Below, one piece after another: positions 1-10,520 of a stretch of DNA of 64,000 nucleotides (position 1 is its first letter; the number at the start of each line of letters is the position of its first letter). The position numbers and the translations under genes are program-made. Under the pieces are notes generated by a model. The model was not told where the DNA came from and made no database searches. It saw only the letters and a list, made by a program, of their open reading frames with translations. Source of the stretch: Piliocolobus tephrosceles. Lineage: Eukaryota; Chordata; Mammalia; Primates; Cercopithecidae. The stretch spans positions 67,088,585 through 67,152,584 of the forward strand of contig NC_045441.1 of NCBI RefSeq assembly GCF_002776525.5, read 5' to 3'.

Positions 1-29
1 ACCATTGAGCAATAAGCAGCATGGGTTTA

Positions 30-180
30 CATAGAACAAATCATGCCAAACACATCTGATTGCTTTTTTTTATTGAATTACAAGATTAGTGGATGAATGC
101 AATGTGGGAGATGTAATACATTTGGATTTCAGCAAAAACATTTGATACAGCATCTCATGCACTCTAAAACGAATTCAAAT
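30..180 (+). mobile_element. CR1/L3-type LINE remnant (reverse transcriptase fragment)
   Basis: Allowing one frameshift near 138, the stretch at about 121-175 translates as I-H-L-D-F-S-K-T-F-D-T-A-S-H-A-L. This resembles the YLDFSKAFD-V-H motif of CR1/L3 reverse transcriptases. Upstream bases around 40-60 also resemble the CR1/L3 nucleotide consensus. It is a decayed ancient fragment with no coding capacity. The family call rests on one motif and recall. Confidence 0.6.
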
Positions 181-1777
181 AGTCAGGAATATTAACAGCA
201 AGGCGAGGAATGGAAATTAAATGAAGGATTGCAAAGAAAAAGAACCATGATATGGCAACTTGGGAACACATCATTATAAGGTACTACAGTGATCACAGGG
301 TTTATTCAGTACCTATTAACATTCACATTGCTTTCTTGGGCTTGATGAAAAGAAATGGAATAAAGGACTTAGAATGCACCCCATGACTACAGACAATATA
401 CACAATCAATCCAGATTTAGAGAAAGAAGAAAATAGATTTTGCCTCAAAGACTTTTGCTGTTTTTGAAAGTTACTTATATTACTAACTTATTTATTCGCT
501 TCATGCTCTAAAATTTGGTCATGGATACCGTTATTCATCTTTTCTTGTGTCTTAGGACAAGCCAATTTTTTCAGTCATCCAATCTTCCTGGTCTAATACT
601 AAGGATCCATGGAAAAGATGACAGGCACTTTGGTTTCTTGACTTCTTAGTGATCAGTATACTTGGATTCCACCAGAATCTGTGGATACTTTATGTTAGAT
701 ACTGCCCTCAAGGTGAAAGTTATATATGGTACTTAATTAAATAAAGAGAAGGGAGTAGAAGTATTCCAGCCAAATTCACAGTTGATACAAGGTACTGTTA
801 GAAGCAGTGAAGCCAGTAAAATTACACCAATGTCCCAGCACAAGTAAGAAATACATATATTAAATGCAATGCACAAGAGTAACTTGGAAAGGAGAGAAAC
901 ACGCAGTAGCAATGCTAAGGATGCAATGAGCTGACAGGAAACAGCAACTTGCATATAAGTTTACAGTGTCAGGTATCACCCAAGAGATATAACACAATGT
1001 TTGATCTATTAGAAGAAGATGAAAAAGATTCATCAGTTTCTGAGTATAATATTAAATTTTCTTCTGGAAGGCAGAATTTATTCTCTTTAGAATCATTTCT
1101 TCCTAGAATAACAAAAAGGTACAGAGGAAAATCAGAGCATAGCAACAGGAATGATGATGAAGTGGCAGGATCAGCTTATGATGAAAAATCAAAATATGTA
1201 TGGTATTGTTAAACAAAGGGGAAAGGAGCTATAACGTCAGTCTGCAGATATATCACATCTGTTAAGGATAGCAGCAAAAGATAATATTTTCTAAAGGGCA
1301 GGAAAACATAAAACTAGTAAAACTGGGAATAAATAAATTTATACCTATATTAGTAACAATTAAAAATCTTGGTGGGAGGGAAAACAGTGTATGTCAGGAA
1401 AAATCTTCATACATGACCCTTTGATTAACGAATTGCCTCAAGAATTTACCATAAAATTAGAAATGCAATGACTTTCTGAATAAGGGTTTGGAAAAATACA
1501 TGAGAGTATTCTTGACAAACTAGTAGATTCAATAATCTGCTTAAATGAAGGTTAAATTCTAGTGCACACTTTTGACAAACCCACTATGAAAGTAACTAAT
1601 GAATCTGCACATTTGTCACTGGTTTGCGTGGTCCAGTGTCTCTCCACCAAAGCAATGGGTATTTGGGCTTGACAATTCTTAAGCAGGGCTCTCTCTTGGA
1701 TTGCAGGATGTATAGCATCTGTAGCCCCTAGGTACCACATGACAGTACGTCCCCCATAACTATAACAGCCAAGCCCC
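181..1777. other. Unassigned AT-rich segment
   Basis: No repeat family is recognised. Weak similarity to further CR1/L3 sequence may continue to about 420. The block contains one acidic open frame on the plus strand at 949-1212, treated under findings. It has no convincing promoter or splice signals. Confidence 0.4.
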
Positions 1778-1813
1778 TACACACATACACACACACACAC
1801 ACACATACACACA
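1778..1813. repeat. (CA)n dinucleotide microsatellite
   Basis: About 36 bases of alternating A and C with two T interruptions. It is a typical mammalian dinucleotide repeat and is likely length-polymorphic. Confidence 0.95.
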
Positions 1814-2625
1814 GAATTCTAAATGTCCCCGTGTTCACTCCCTCCCCACAAAAATGCTGAAAACACTGTTGAATACACCATAGCAAACCCAGTAGCTGAG
1901 GTTTCCATGTTCAGGTTAATTGTCATATCTCCTTGGGAAACTCTAAGATGCTTATGATTAGTCAAGAGTTCAATGTCACAAGAGCATTTCCTCAGGCAGG
2001 ATATACCAAACTGTGCTAAGTGGTTTGCAAAAGCATAGTGTATTTTGTTGTTTCTTTACATATCCACATGACTCAACTACAGTCCTGTTTTGGTTTTCCT
2101 TTTGATGGTACAGTATCAACCCAGAACACTGATGATATTTACTGAATGGGGGAAAAAATAAGCAACTTGGTAATCATCTGCTGGCTGTTAGAGCTTCTGC
2201 TCTGAAATTCATGCTCAGCACTTTCACTCATAGTGATTCATGATTGGTCATAGAATGTCACATGACTATGTTTGAGTTGAAGTGAGTGGGGATATGCAAT
2301 CTTTTTGCAGGAATGGGCATTAATATGTGAAAAAAATCTGCCATTAGCCTTTAATAACTCTCTTTGAGTTTAAAAGAAAATAATACTGAAATTCATCATA
2401 AAGTTTCCCATAGTGGAGATGACACCTTTAAAGGAGATGATGATGACTACACCAATATTCATAGTTAGAAATTTAGGAACACATGGATAGAACTGCTTTG
2501 CATCTAGCCACACAGAGTTTGGTGAAGACAAGGGTGTCAACATTGCAAAACTGAAACTTGTCTTACTTGTCTATTACTTTTACTTAGAGAATTGTTTTAT
2601 TGTGTTGATAAAACATACAATTCTT
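1814..2625. other. Unassigned segment
   Basis: About 0.8 kb of AT-rich DNA. I could not match any repeat family, and both strands carry stop codons at high density. Confidence 0.35.
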
Positions 2626-2745
2626 AATTACTTTAATATAATTTATTGAGCATGCTCTGGACATAACAAAGGTAAAGAAGACAGCACCTTCTCTTGAAGA
2701 ATTCACGGTTAAGTAGACAAGAAAGACACAGAGGCCATCAACTAT
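2626..2745 (-). mobile_element. L2 LINE 3' fragment (reverse)
   Basis: 'atttattgagcatgctctgg' at 2642 and the following text on a starting count, pre-set quantity and 'gaattcacggttaagtagacaagaaag' follow the reverse complement of the L2 3' end. In other copies that end reads tttattgagcacctactatg. Divergence is high, as expected for L2. Confidence 0.6.
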
Positions 2746-3143
2746 AATTCAATGTGGGAAATTTTGTATTATAAATATCTAATAAGTATTTGAGTACAGT
2801 TATGAGAGCAGTTAATCTTGCTCGAATGTGAATATGTAGACATCTTTATAGATGAGTTGATATATGACCTGAAGATATAAATTTGATGGACAATTTCAGG
2901 TGGATAATGGGGCTGGGAAGGCAGAAAGAAGAAAGAGAGAGAAAGGGAGAAAATCTGGGATTTTCAGATTCTTCTGGAAAACTTTCTGAAACTATGTATC
3001 CCAATCCCCAACTCCAAAGACAACAGAAATCCTGAGGTACACTCGTTCTGATCAAACTTACAAGATGATTCTAATTCATCTTAACCCGTATGAATGCCAC
3101 CACCACTCCAGGTTTTGAACTGGAGTTCTGGGCTGGGCTCTTT

Positions 3144-3447
3144 TTTTTTGTTTGTTTGTTTTTGAGACAAAATCTTGCTTTGTCCCCCAGGCTGGAATGC
3201 AGTGAGGCAATCTCGGCTCACTGCAAGCTCCACCTCCGGGGTTCATGCCATTCTCCTGCTTCAGCCTCCCAAGTAGCTGGGACTACAGGCACCTGCCACC
3301 TCGCCCGGCTAATTTCTTTTTGCATTTTTAGTAGAGACGGGGTTTCACCATGTTAGCCAGGATGGTCTCGATCTCCTGACCTCGTGATCCGCCCGTCTCG
3401 GCCTCCCAAAGTGCTGGGATTACAGGCTTGAGCCACCGCGCCCAGCC
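3144..3447 (-). mobile_element. AluY-type SINE, reverse orientation
   Basis: Full-length Alu in reverse: a T-rich tail at the left, both arms, and the head ending in 'gagccaccgcgcccagcc'. It is flanked by an exact 13-base target-site duplication, ggctgggctcttt, at 3131-3143 and 3448-3460. The 'caggcttgagcc' head variant matches that of the monkey-type AluY copies elsewhere in the window. The open frame at 3090-3356 is Alu antisense and not a gene. Confidence 0.95.
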
Positions 3448-3460
3448 GGCTGGGCTCTTT

Positions 3461-3800
3461 AACATTCAAATTACTTGGGGTTTTATTTTAAAATAGAAGT
3501 TCTTGAGTTTCAGATTTAGCCCTAGGTTGAAGTTCAGGAAACTATCTCACATAATTCTACTATAGGTGATTCATTGATCTCACTGATTGTGAGTGGGTCA
3601 TTAAGGGAAATGTGTCATGGGAGGAGACTAGTGAAAGCTGAGATTAAAGTATAAAAGTCTTTTAATGGCAAGGTGAAGAGCAGGGATTACAGTCTATTTC
3701 TCAAGGACTATGTGCTTAATTAGACTCTTTTGAGTTGGGATACATTAGTAATAGCCCTCAGATAGTTTTTAAGAACAACATAGTTTAAGAATCACTTATT
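3461..3800 (+). mobile_element. Possible MER5A-like hAT remnant, very decayed
   Basis: 'caaattacttggggttttattttaaaat' near 3467 and 'agtttaagaatcactta' near 3782 loosely follow the start and end of MER5A-type elements. The middle is not alignable by eye. This is a tentative call. Confidence 0.25.
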
Positions 3801-4439
3801 TGGGCCAATATTTCCCAAAACTGCTTGATCAAAAAATCACTTGTGGCAACTGTGAAAATTGAAATCCAGGAGAGAATAAGTAATCTGGCACCTAAAGAGT
3901 GAACCACAGGAGCAATTCAATAGAAACATGTAAGTGACAGACTCACGTCTCTTGGCATTCCAGAATAAACAGGAGGGAATCGGGACTGGACAAAGTGTGG
4001 AACAGTCAAAGCAAAAGTGTGGCTGGCCAAGGTTCGTCAGTGGGTGAATAGAAACCAGTGGAACAGGAAGGTTCACAACAGGGCCTAAAGACTGACTATT
4101 GCCAGTGTCAACACAGGCAGGCAGGTTACACCAAGGAAAAATGGAAGGAACCTTCTTGCCATGTACCAGATACTTCAGAACATAAGAGGCAATTTCTCCT
4201 CTGCATGGATAAGGCATGCCATGACAAAAATGCATCTAGCACTTAACAGAAATTTCAATTCTAGGAAGACTTGTTTGGGATCTAGGGATAAAGCCTTTTT
4301 GTAACACTTGGCTCCTTTCTCCACCTTTAGGAGGCATCCAGGTTTTGCTTTGTCCTGCCTTTTGAGTCACTGCCTTCAGGTCCCTATGTGAGTCATTTTT
4401 TCTCTGGTGCCCATCCTTGGCTTTCTCCTAGTTTCACTT
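3801..4439. other. Unassigned segment
   Basis: Overlapping open frames occur on opposite strands at 3837-4235 (132 codons, minus) and 4058-4246 (plus). Neither resembles a known protein and neither has transcription or splice context. I treat both as chance frames. Confidence 0.35.
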
Positions 4440-5139
4440 CATGCATTCCACCACTTATTCTGACATGTTGTAAAAACCTAAATCCTACCCTCTACCTCCA
4501 AATTCTAATTCAAACTTCTAGTAAGTTTGAAATCTCAAACTAGATATTCCACAATACCCACAAGTCTCTCATATTTAGTGTACCCAAAACAGAATTCAAC
4601 AATCATCTTTGAACACACTCTTTGTTCTACTGTGTTGGTCCCTTATCTCACCCTATGTTTACTCCTCTTCCCATAGGCAACCTGCCCTTCTCAGATACAG
4701 AAATCTGGGGAGCATTTTAGAGCATCCTTTGTCATATTATCTTGTTGGTTTCTCTGATATCTTCCCCACTATTCTCCTTGTCTGAAGTTTTGTTCTTCTC
4801 TCATATGTTCTTCAGAAATGTATTCAGAAACTTTTTCCAAAATCAGCATATAATCCTGTAGCTCCACTGTTTTAATCTTTCAATGGCTATAATTCTCAAA
4901 AGCTAAATCAAATTCCTTAGGATATTATTTGAAGGCGTTCATTATCAGACCTATACTATCTTTCTAGAGGCATCCACTTTATTTTACACACACGCACACA
5001 CACACGCACACACACTCTCCTTCATTCCAGTCTTACAGAACAAGTCGTGGCTTCCTGAATACATCCTAGTTTCCCTGTTTCTCGCTTTCGTTCATGCTCT
5101 TCCTTCTGTCTGCAATTCTTCATACTTTATCCTCTAAAT
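4440..5139 (+). mobile_element. L2 LINE, long plus-strand fragment (left part)
   Basis: Landmarks appear in L2 order. There is 'cccaaaacagaattcaac' near 4583 (L2: gtccaaaactgaactcat), and 'tttcaatggctataattctc' near 4877 (L2: ctttcaatggctccccattg). This is followed by 'ccttaggatattatttgaagg' and 'ctgtctgcaattctt' near 5107 (L2: ctgcctggaatgctctt). The element is interrupted by an L1 and resumes after 6304. Confidence 0.75.
4982..5018. repeat. (CA)n microsatellite within L2
   Basis: A run of alternating A and C with G interruptions, lying inside the L2 fragment. Confidence 0.9.
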
Positions 5140-5167
5140 CCTACTCATCTTTTTTTTTTTTTTTTTT

Positions 5168-5303
5168 AAGTGACAAAGTTCAAAATATAATGTAATTTTA
5201 ACATGCCACTCAATAGAAATGTTCATTAGGTAACAATGCGGGGTTCAAACATCGAAATGAATATATTATATTTTAATTTAAAAACATGACAGGCAACATA
5301 AAC
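5168..5303 (-). mobile_element. Probable 3' transduced sequence carried by the L1
   Basis: This non-L1 segment lies between two A-tracts (T-tracts on the plus strand) and inside the target-site duplication of the L1. A read-through past a weak L1 poly(A) site, copied together with the element, explains this layout. It would mark the source locus. I did not recognise the sequence itself. Confidence 0.65.
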
Positions 5304-5640
5304 TTTTTTTTTTTTCCGTTTAATTTTTTTTTTTTTTTAATTATACTTTAAGTTCTAGGGTACATGTGCGAGAAATAGGAACACTTTTACACTGTTGGTG
5401 GGATTGTGAACTAGTTCAACCATTATGGAAAACAGTATGGCAATTTCTCAAGGATCTAGAACTAGATGTACCATATGACCCAGCCATCCCACTACTGGGT
5501 ATATACCCAAAGGATTATAAATTATGCTACTACAAAGACACATGCACACGTATGTTTATTGCGGCACTATTCACAATAGTAAAGACTTGGAATCAACCCA
5601 AATGTCCATCAGTGACAGACTGGATTAAGAAAATGTGGCA

Positions 5641-5940
5641 GGCCGGGCGCGGTGGCTCAAGCCTGTAATCCCAGCACCTTGGGAGGCCGAGACGGGCGGA
5701 TCACAAGGTCAGGAGATCGAGACCATCCTGGCTAACACGGTGAAACCCCGTCTCTACTAAAATACAAAAAAAATTAGCCAGGCGTGTTGGCGGGCGCCTG
5801 TAGTCCCAGCTACTCGGGAGGCTGAGGCAGGAGAATGGCGTGAACCCGGGAGGCGGAGCTTGCAGTGAGCTGAGATCCGGCCACTGCACTCCAGCCTGGG
5901 CGAAAAGGGAGACCCCGTCCCCCAAAAAAAAAAAAAAAAA
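5641..5940 (+). mobile_element. AluY, Old World monkey type (AluYR-like), inside the L1
   Basis: Full-length Alu starting ggccgggcgcggtggctcaa and ending in a long A-tail. The target-site duplication aagaaaatgtggca occurs at 5627-5640 and 5941-5954. The left arm has 'ctcaagcctg', and the right arm has 'gatccggccactgcac'. I recall both as common in cercopithecoid young Alus. Low divergence implies recent insertion, and it splits the L1 ORF2 remnant. Confidence 0.95.
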
Positions 5941-6304
5941 AAGAAAATGTGGCACATATACACCATGGAATACTATGCAGCCATAAAAAAGGGATGAGTT
6001 TGCATCCTTTGTAGGGACATGGATGCAGCTGGAAACCATCATTCTTAGCGAACTATCACAAGAAGAGAAAACCAAACACCGCATGTTCTCACTCATAGGT
6101 GGGAACTGAACAATGAGCTCACTTGGACTCGGGAAGGGGAACATCACACAATGGGGCCTATCATGGGGAGGGGGGAGGGGGGAGGGATTGCATTGGGGAG
6201 TTATACCTGATATAAATGATGAATTGATGGGTGCTGACGAGTTGATGGGTGCAGCACACCAACATGGCACATGTATACATATGTAACAAACCTACTCATC
6301 TTTT

Positions 6305-6400
6305 AAGACATTTTCACTACATCTTAGATTTCCCCTCAGACCTTATCTCCAGGATGGATCAACTAATCTTTAGAAACTATGCATTAGCTAGTTTTATCAA
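6305..6400 (+). mobile_element. L2 LINE, right part after the L1 insertion
   Basis: 'ctactcatcttttaagac' continues into text resembling L2 (cactcatcctttaagactca). It rejoins the fragment interrupted at 5139. Confidence 0.55.
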
Positions 6401-6580
6401 AGTCTAAACACATTATTATAATAAATGAAGCTAAGTATTGTATCAATCATATAATCTAGCACTCTCAATGCACAGAAAAAATATTCTTGGATTAACAAAT
6501 GAAAGATTGAGTGAACTAAGGAATAGATTATTGATGGAATATCACAGCCAATGGACTTGGCTTGGAAACACTTTGTAGTC

Positions 6581-6939
6581 TGTGCATCAGTCTGTTTTCA
6601 CACTGTTGCTAAAGACATACCCGAGACTGGGAAGCAAAAGAGGTTTAATGGACTTACACTTCCACATGGCTAGGGAGGCCTCACAATCATGGCAGAAGGT
6701 AAGAAGGAGCAAGTCACCTCTTACATGGATGGCAGCAGGCAAAGAGAGAGCTTGTGTGGGGCAACTACCATTTTTAAAACCATCAGATCTCATGAGAGTC
6801 ATTCATTATCACAAGAACAGCATGGGAAAGACCTGTCCCCATAGCTCAGTCATCCTCACTGGGCCCATCCCACAACCTTTGAGAATTATGGGAGCTGTTA
6901 GATGAGATTTGGGTGGGGACACAGAGCCAAACCATATCA
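6581..6939 (-). mobile_element. THE1/MST-type MaLR solo LTR, reverse
   Basis: The reverse complement begins tgatatggtttggctctgtg and ends near 'gactgatgcaca'. It contains the family landmarks 'gagatctgatggtttt', 'gattgtgaggcctccc' and 'cattaaacctcttttgc'. Its length of about 360 bases fits a complete LTR. No internal sequence is present, so it is a solo LTR. I see no clean 5-base duplication. Confidence 0.88.
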
Positions 6940-7324
6940 GTCTGACAAATGACATCCAAGATGATCCCATGCATACCCATATGTTGGACTAGCATAATAT
7001 ATGAGACCCATGTTGTAAACTCTAAATTATTTGCTACAGCAAACCCAAATTGAAGGGAGAGAACACACTAGATTCAGGGAAGATGGCTTATGAGTTAATA
7101 TGCCATCAGGGACTAACCTATGAGGGTTACTCAGTCATATGAATCTCATTGTGTCTGCTTATGGGATTTTGGAATCTCTAAGTTCAATTCTTCATATATT
7201 TGGTCCAACTTCCAAAGGAAATCATCATAAATCAATTTTTGTGGAAAGATTTTTAATTCATAGCTTAGTGTGCCCTACACTCCTTAGGACAGGATAAATG
7301 CCAGGTTGCTGAGGGCAGAGTGAT
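6940..7324. other. Unassigned segment
   Basis: About 0.4 kb of low-GC DNA with no repeat family or gene signal recognised. Confidence 0.35.
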
Positions 7325-7900
7325 TCACTCATTCAGACAACAAAGATTTATTCACATGTCAAGTATATTCTAGTATTTGGGATACATCAATTAAGACAAG
7401 AGACAAAAATGCATGCTCATGAGTCTTACATTCTAATGGTAAGACATGGAAAATATGCAATGAAATGAATAGATTAATTAAACAGTATATTAGAGAGTGT
7501 TGGGTCATATGAGAAAAGACAGAACAGAGAAGGGTGTGTGTGTGAGAGGCAGATACAATTTTAATTAGCATGGACAGAGTAAGTCTCATGGAGAAGGTGG
7601 CATCTCAGAAAATATTTGAAGCAAGAAAATGACTTAATCAGGTAAATGTCAGGAAAAGAAAGCAACCAGTTGAAAGAGGCTAAGACGGTGAATATCTGCC
7701 CTATAATAAGAACAAGGAGGCCCGTATGCCTCAAGTAGAATGAGGGTTGGGGAAAATAGCAGAAAGTGAGCAACTGGAAAGATGTAATTGCCAACAACTG
7801 AAATGTTGAGTAGGGATAAGGCACTCAGTTTCAGACATGTAAAGTTTGAGATATCTACCAGACATCCACTGGAGGTAAAATTCATTCTCGGCTAGAATAT
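7325..7900 (-). mobile_element. L2 LINE 3' region, reverse
   Basis: It starts with 'cattcagacaacaaagattt' (L2 reverse: cattcaacaaatattt). It continues with 'gagtcttacattctaatgg', 'ctcatggagaaggtggcatc' and 'gcaagaaaatgacttaatc', all in L2 reverse order. It is diverged but co-linear over about 550 bases. Minus-strand frames here (7359-7885) are not genes. Confidence 0.7.
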
Positions 7901-8109
7901 TCGATATTTATAGGTAGATACAACCACCATTTTGTGTGGTGGGAAGTGTTTGATTATTGTTTCCTATGAAACTGTTAAAGTGGGAATATCAACACTAAGG
8001 AAGAGGAGTTAGCATCATGGAATATGAACTTGAGTTCTTAACATGTAGAATGGTAATAAGCTTGATTTCTTAACACTTTATATTGTTAATTTGGACTGGA
8101 TTAACTAAA

Positions 8110-8269
8110 ACAATACAAGATTTTAACTAGCTTAAACAAAGGCAGTTTGTTGGTATAGAGAATTAAAAGAGTTAATAGGAAATGCATGATTCAGGCATGA
8201 TTTGATCAAGATGACTAGTTCTGCAGTTCTTCCAGTCCTGTCCTACTTTTTGTGTCAGCTTCATCCTTG
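8110..8269 (-). mobile_element. Ancient interspersed repeat, left part
   Basis: 'gattcaggcatgatttgatc' and 'tgtcagcttcatccttggg' belong to a widespread old mammalian repeat that I know by sequence but cannot name confidently. The continuation lies at 8829-8949 and 9351-9530, with two LTRs inserted between. Confidence 0.45.
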
Positions 8270-8274
8270 GGTTG

Positions 8275-8823
8275 TGTATTAGTTAGGGTTCTCTAGAGGG
8301 ACAGGACTGACAGGAAAGATGTTATATGAAAGGGAGTTTATTAAGGAGTATTGAATCCCACGATTACAAGGCGAAGTCCCACAATAGGCCGTCTGCAAGC
8401 TAAGGAGCAAGGAAGCCAGTCCGAGTCCCAAAAACCTCAAAAGTAGGAAAGTCAACAGTGCAACCTTCAGTCTGTGGCTGAAGGTCCCACATCCCCTTGC
8501 AAACCACTGGTGTAAGTCCAAGAGTCCAAAAGCAGAGCAACTTGGAATCCTATGTTTGAGGGCAGGAAGCATTCAGCATGGGAAATAGAGGAAGACCAGA
8601 AGACTCAGCAAATCTGCGTCTTCTAACTTCTCCTGCCTGTTTTATTCTAGCCATGTTGGCAGCTTATAAGATGGTGCCCACCCAAATTGAGGGTGGCTCT
8701 GTGTTTCCGAGTCCACTGACTCAAATGTTGGTCTCCTTTGGCAACACCTTCACAGACACACCCAGGGACAATACTTTGCATCCTTCAATCCAATCAAGTT
8801 GACACTCAATATTAACCATCACA
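8275..8823 (-). mobile_element. MLT2A (ERVL) solo LTR, reverse
   Basis: It starts tgtattagttagggttctct and ends 'attaaccatcaca', the reverse complement of the MLT2A start tgtgatggttaat. An exact 5-base target-site duplication, ggttg, lies at 8270-8274 and 8824-8828. No retroviral internal region is present. Frames at 8279-8572 and 8578-8802 are LTR sequence. Confidence 0.92.
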
Positions 8824-8828
8824 GGTTG

Positions 8829-8949
8829 GCATCCCTTATGGTAGCAAAATGTCTCTTAGTGTTCAAGATTTCATTGTCCTTCACTGGACTGTCCAGATGA
8901 AAGAACTCTTCTCTCCCTTCAAATCTCCAAACACAAATCCTTGGCTTCA
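8829..8949 (-). mobile_element. Ancient interspersed repeat, middle part
   Basis: This segment continues the old repeat broken at 8269 and is followed by the MST LTR. Confidence 0.35.
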
Positions 8950-8954
8950 CCTTG

Positions 8955-9345
8955 TGATATAATTTGAATTTGTCTCCCCACCCAAACCTCATGTGGAATT
9001 GTAATCCTCAATGTTGGAGAAGGGTCCTGGTGAGAGATGACTGGGTCATGAGGGCAGATTCCCCTTTGCTGTTCTCATGACTGTGAGTGAATTCTCACTA
9101 GATCTGGTTATTTAAAAATGTGTAGCACCTCCCTCTTCTCTCTCTTCCTTCTGCTCCTGAAACATAAGACATGCCTGCTTCCCCTGCTTCCAATCACCTT
9201 CCACCATGATTGGAAGTTTCCTGAGGCCCCCACAGACATGCTACCTGTACAGCCTGCAAAACTGTGAGCCAGTTAAACCTCTTTTCTTTAAAATTTACCC
9301 CGTCTCAGGTATTTCTTTATAGTAGCATGAGAACAGACTAGTACA
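8955..9345 (+). mobile_element. MST-type MaLR solo LTR
   Basis: Begins tgatataatttgaatttgtc and ends 'acagactagtaca'. It carries 'ggttatttaaaaatgtgtag' and 'cctgtacagcctgcaaaact', which fit MSTA/MSTB rather than THE1. An exact 5-base target-site duplication, ccttg, flanks it at 8950-8954 and 9346-9350. Confidence 0.92.
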
Positions 9346-9350
9346 CCTTG

Positions 9351-9530
9351 ATTGGACCAACTTGGGTCACATGCTCTGTCATAGATGAATCACTGAGGCA
9401 ATGATAATGGAATTTATCTGATTAATTTATTCCAGTTACAGCCAATTTTTGGAACTGGGGATGGTTAATTCCAACCAAATTGATTGTCAATAAAGCCTTG
9501 GGAAAAAATGGGGGTAAGATGCATGCTGTG
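9351..9530 (-). mobile_element. Ancient interspersed repeat, right part
   Basis: 'gattggaccaacttgggtca' and 'gaatcactgaggcaatg' resemble the part of the old repeat that reads gattggcccaacttgggtca and gaaccaatcactgtggcca elsewhere. It completes the element interrupted by MLT2A and MST. Confidence 0.45.
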
Positions 9531-9782
9531 TAGGTACCCACAATATATATCTACTATGTTATATTAAATTTGAAATTGTGGATACATAACTGTTTACTTG
9601 AGATGGGCCTGTGCTGTTAGAACCTATGTTTATTTCTACTGTTGACAGTGTATTATACCTTTAAGTTAGGATATAGGATAATACCAGTTTTAAGTTAAAA
9701 CCATGATTATTGGATGGTTTTGCCTGTCTTCATCCAGCTACCTCTTCCAAAGGAGAGCAAATTTGCCCTTCTATGTTATCAA

Positions 9783-10141
9783 TGATATAGTTTGGCTGTG
9801 TACACACCCAAATCTTATCTTGAACTCCCACATGTTATGGATGGGACGTGGTAGGAGGTAATTAAATCATTGGAGTACGCTTTTCCTCTGCTGTTCTCAT
9901 GATAGTGAATAAGTCTCATGAGATCTGATGGTTTTTTAAGGGAGAGTTTCTCTGCACAAGCTCTCTCTCTTTGCCTGCTCCCAACCACATAAGACGTGAC
10001 TTGATCTTCCTTGCCTTCTGCCGTGATTGTGAGGCCTCTCCAGCCACATTGAACTGTAAGTCAATTAAACCTCTCTCTCTTTTGTAAATTGCCCAGTCTC
10101 AGGTATGTCTTCACTCGGCAATGTCAAAACAGACTAATACA
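9783..10141 (+). mobile_element. THE1/MST-type MaLR solo LTR
   Basis: Starts tgatatagtttggctgtgta and ends 'acagactaataca'. It includes 'gatagtgaataagtctcatg', 'gagatctgatggtttttt' and 'cattgaactgtaagtcaatt'. It is complete in length but has no intact 5-base flanking duplication. Confidence 0.9.
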
Positions 10142-10256
10142 GTAGGGCATACTCATAATTGTGTTCCTTGGCCAGAAGAAATTCTAGAATAGTTTTGCCC
10201 CTTTCTTTCAAATGTTTCTTCTGATTTTACATCATTAAGCACTTTGTCTCCTTGTG

Positions 10257-10520
10257 CAGTACAGCCTAATGGTAAAGAGCACAAACTTTAAATCAGGCAG
10301 ACCTGGGATCATAGCCTGGTTCTAACACTCTGTGTAAATTTACCTAAATTGCTCAATTTTTTTGAGGCTTGATTTCTCCATCTGTAAAATACATTTAACA
10401 GTGCCTGATGTGTAGAGGAATTTGAGGATTAATAAGAAAATATACATAAAGGGATAGGCATAGCACCTTCCAGGTAGAAAGAAGTGAACACATGATAGCT
10501 GCTGATGTTATTACTACTGT
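10257..10520 (+). mobile_element. MIR SINE
   Basis: 'cagacctgggatcatagcc' (MIR: cagacctgggttcgaatcc) is followed by 'gatttctccatctgtaaaat' and 'gaggattaataagaaaatat'. Then comes 'agcaccttccaggtagaaag'. These occur in MIR order over nearly the whole element. Confidence 0.85.

Larger units (their letters stand above)
5140..6304 (-). mobile_element. Twin-primed (5'-inverted) L1 insertion with target-site duplication
   Basis: The insertion is bounded by cctactcatctttt at 5140-5153 and 6291-6304, and the right copy is followed by aa, giving an L1 endonuclease TTTT/AA site. From the left come: poly(T) 5150-5167; 136 bases of non-L1 sequence; a second T-rich tail 5304-5338; the reverse complement of the last ~30 bases of an L1 3' UTR (5339-5369); then L1 ORF2/3' UTR in plus orientation (5370-6290). 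The plus part ends at 'atgtaacaaac', directly adjacent in the L1 consensus to the piece present in reverse. That is the twin-priming signature. Residues encoded at 5377-5660 are the C-terminus of L1 ORF2p. The element is 5' truncated and inactive. Confidence 0.88.

Noticed and set aside
3837..4235. 132-codon minus-strand frame
   Set aside because: No known similarity, no splice or promoter context, opposite-strand frame also open. The most economical view is chance.
5366..5668. 100-codon frame with clear protein similarity
   Set aside because: It encodes the C-terminal part of L1 ORF2p in a truncated, inverted insertion and runs into an Alu. It is not a host gene.
5701..6270. 189-codon minus-strand frame
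   Set aside because: Antisense of an AluY and L1 sequence. The peptide with 'FSCLSLPSSWDYR' is the usual Alu antisense product.
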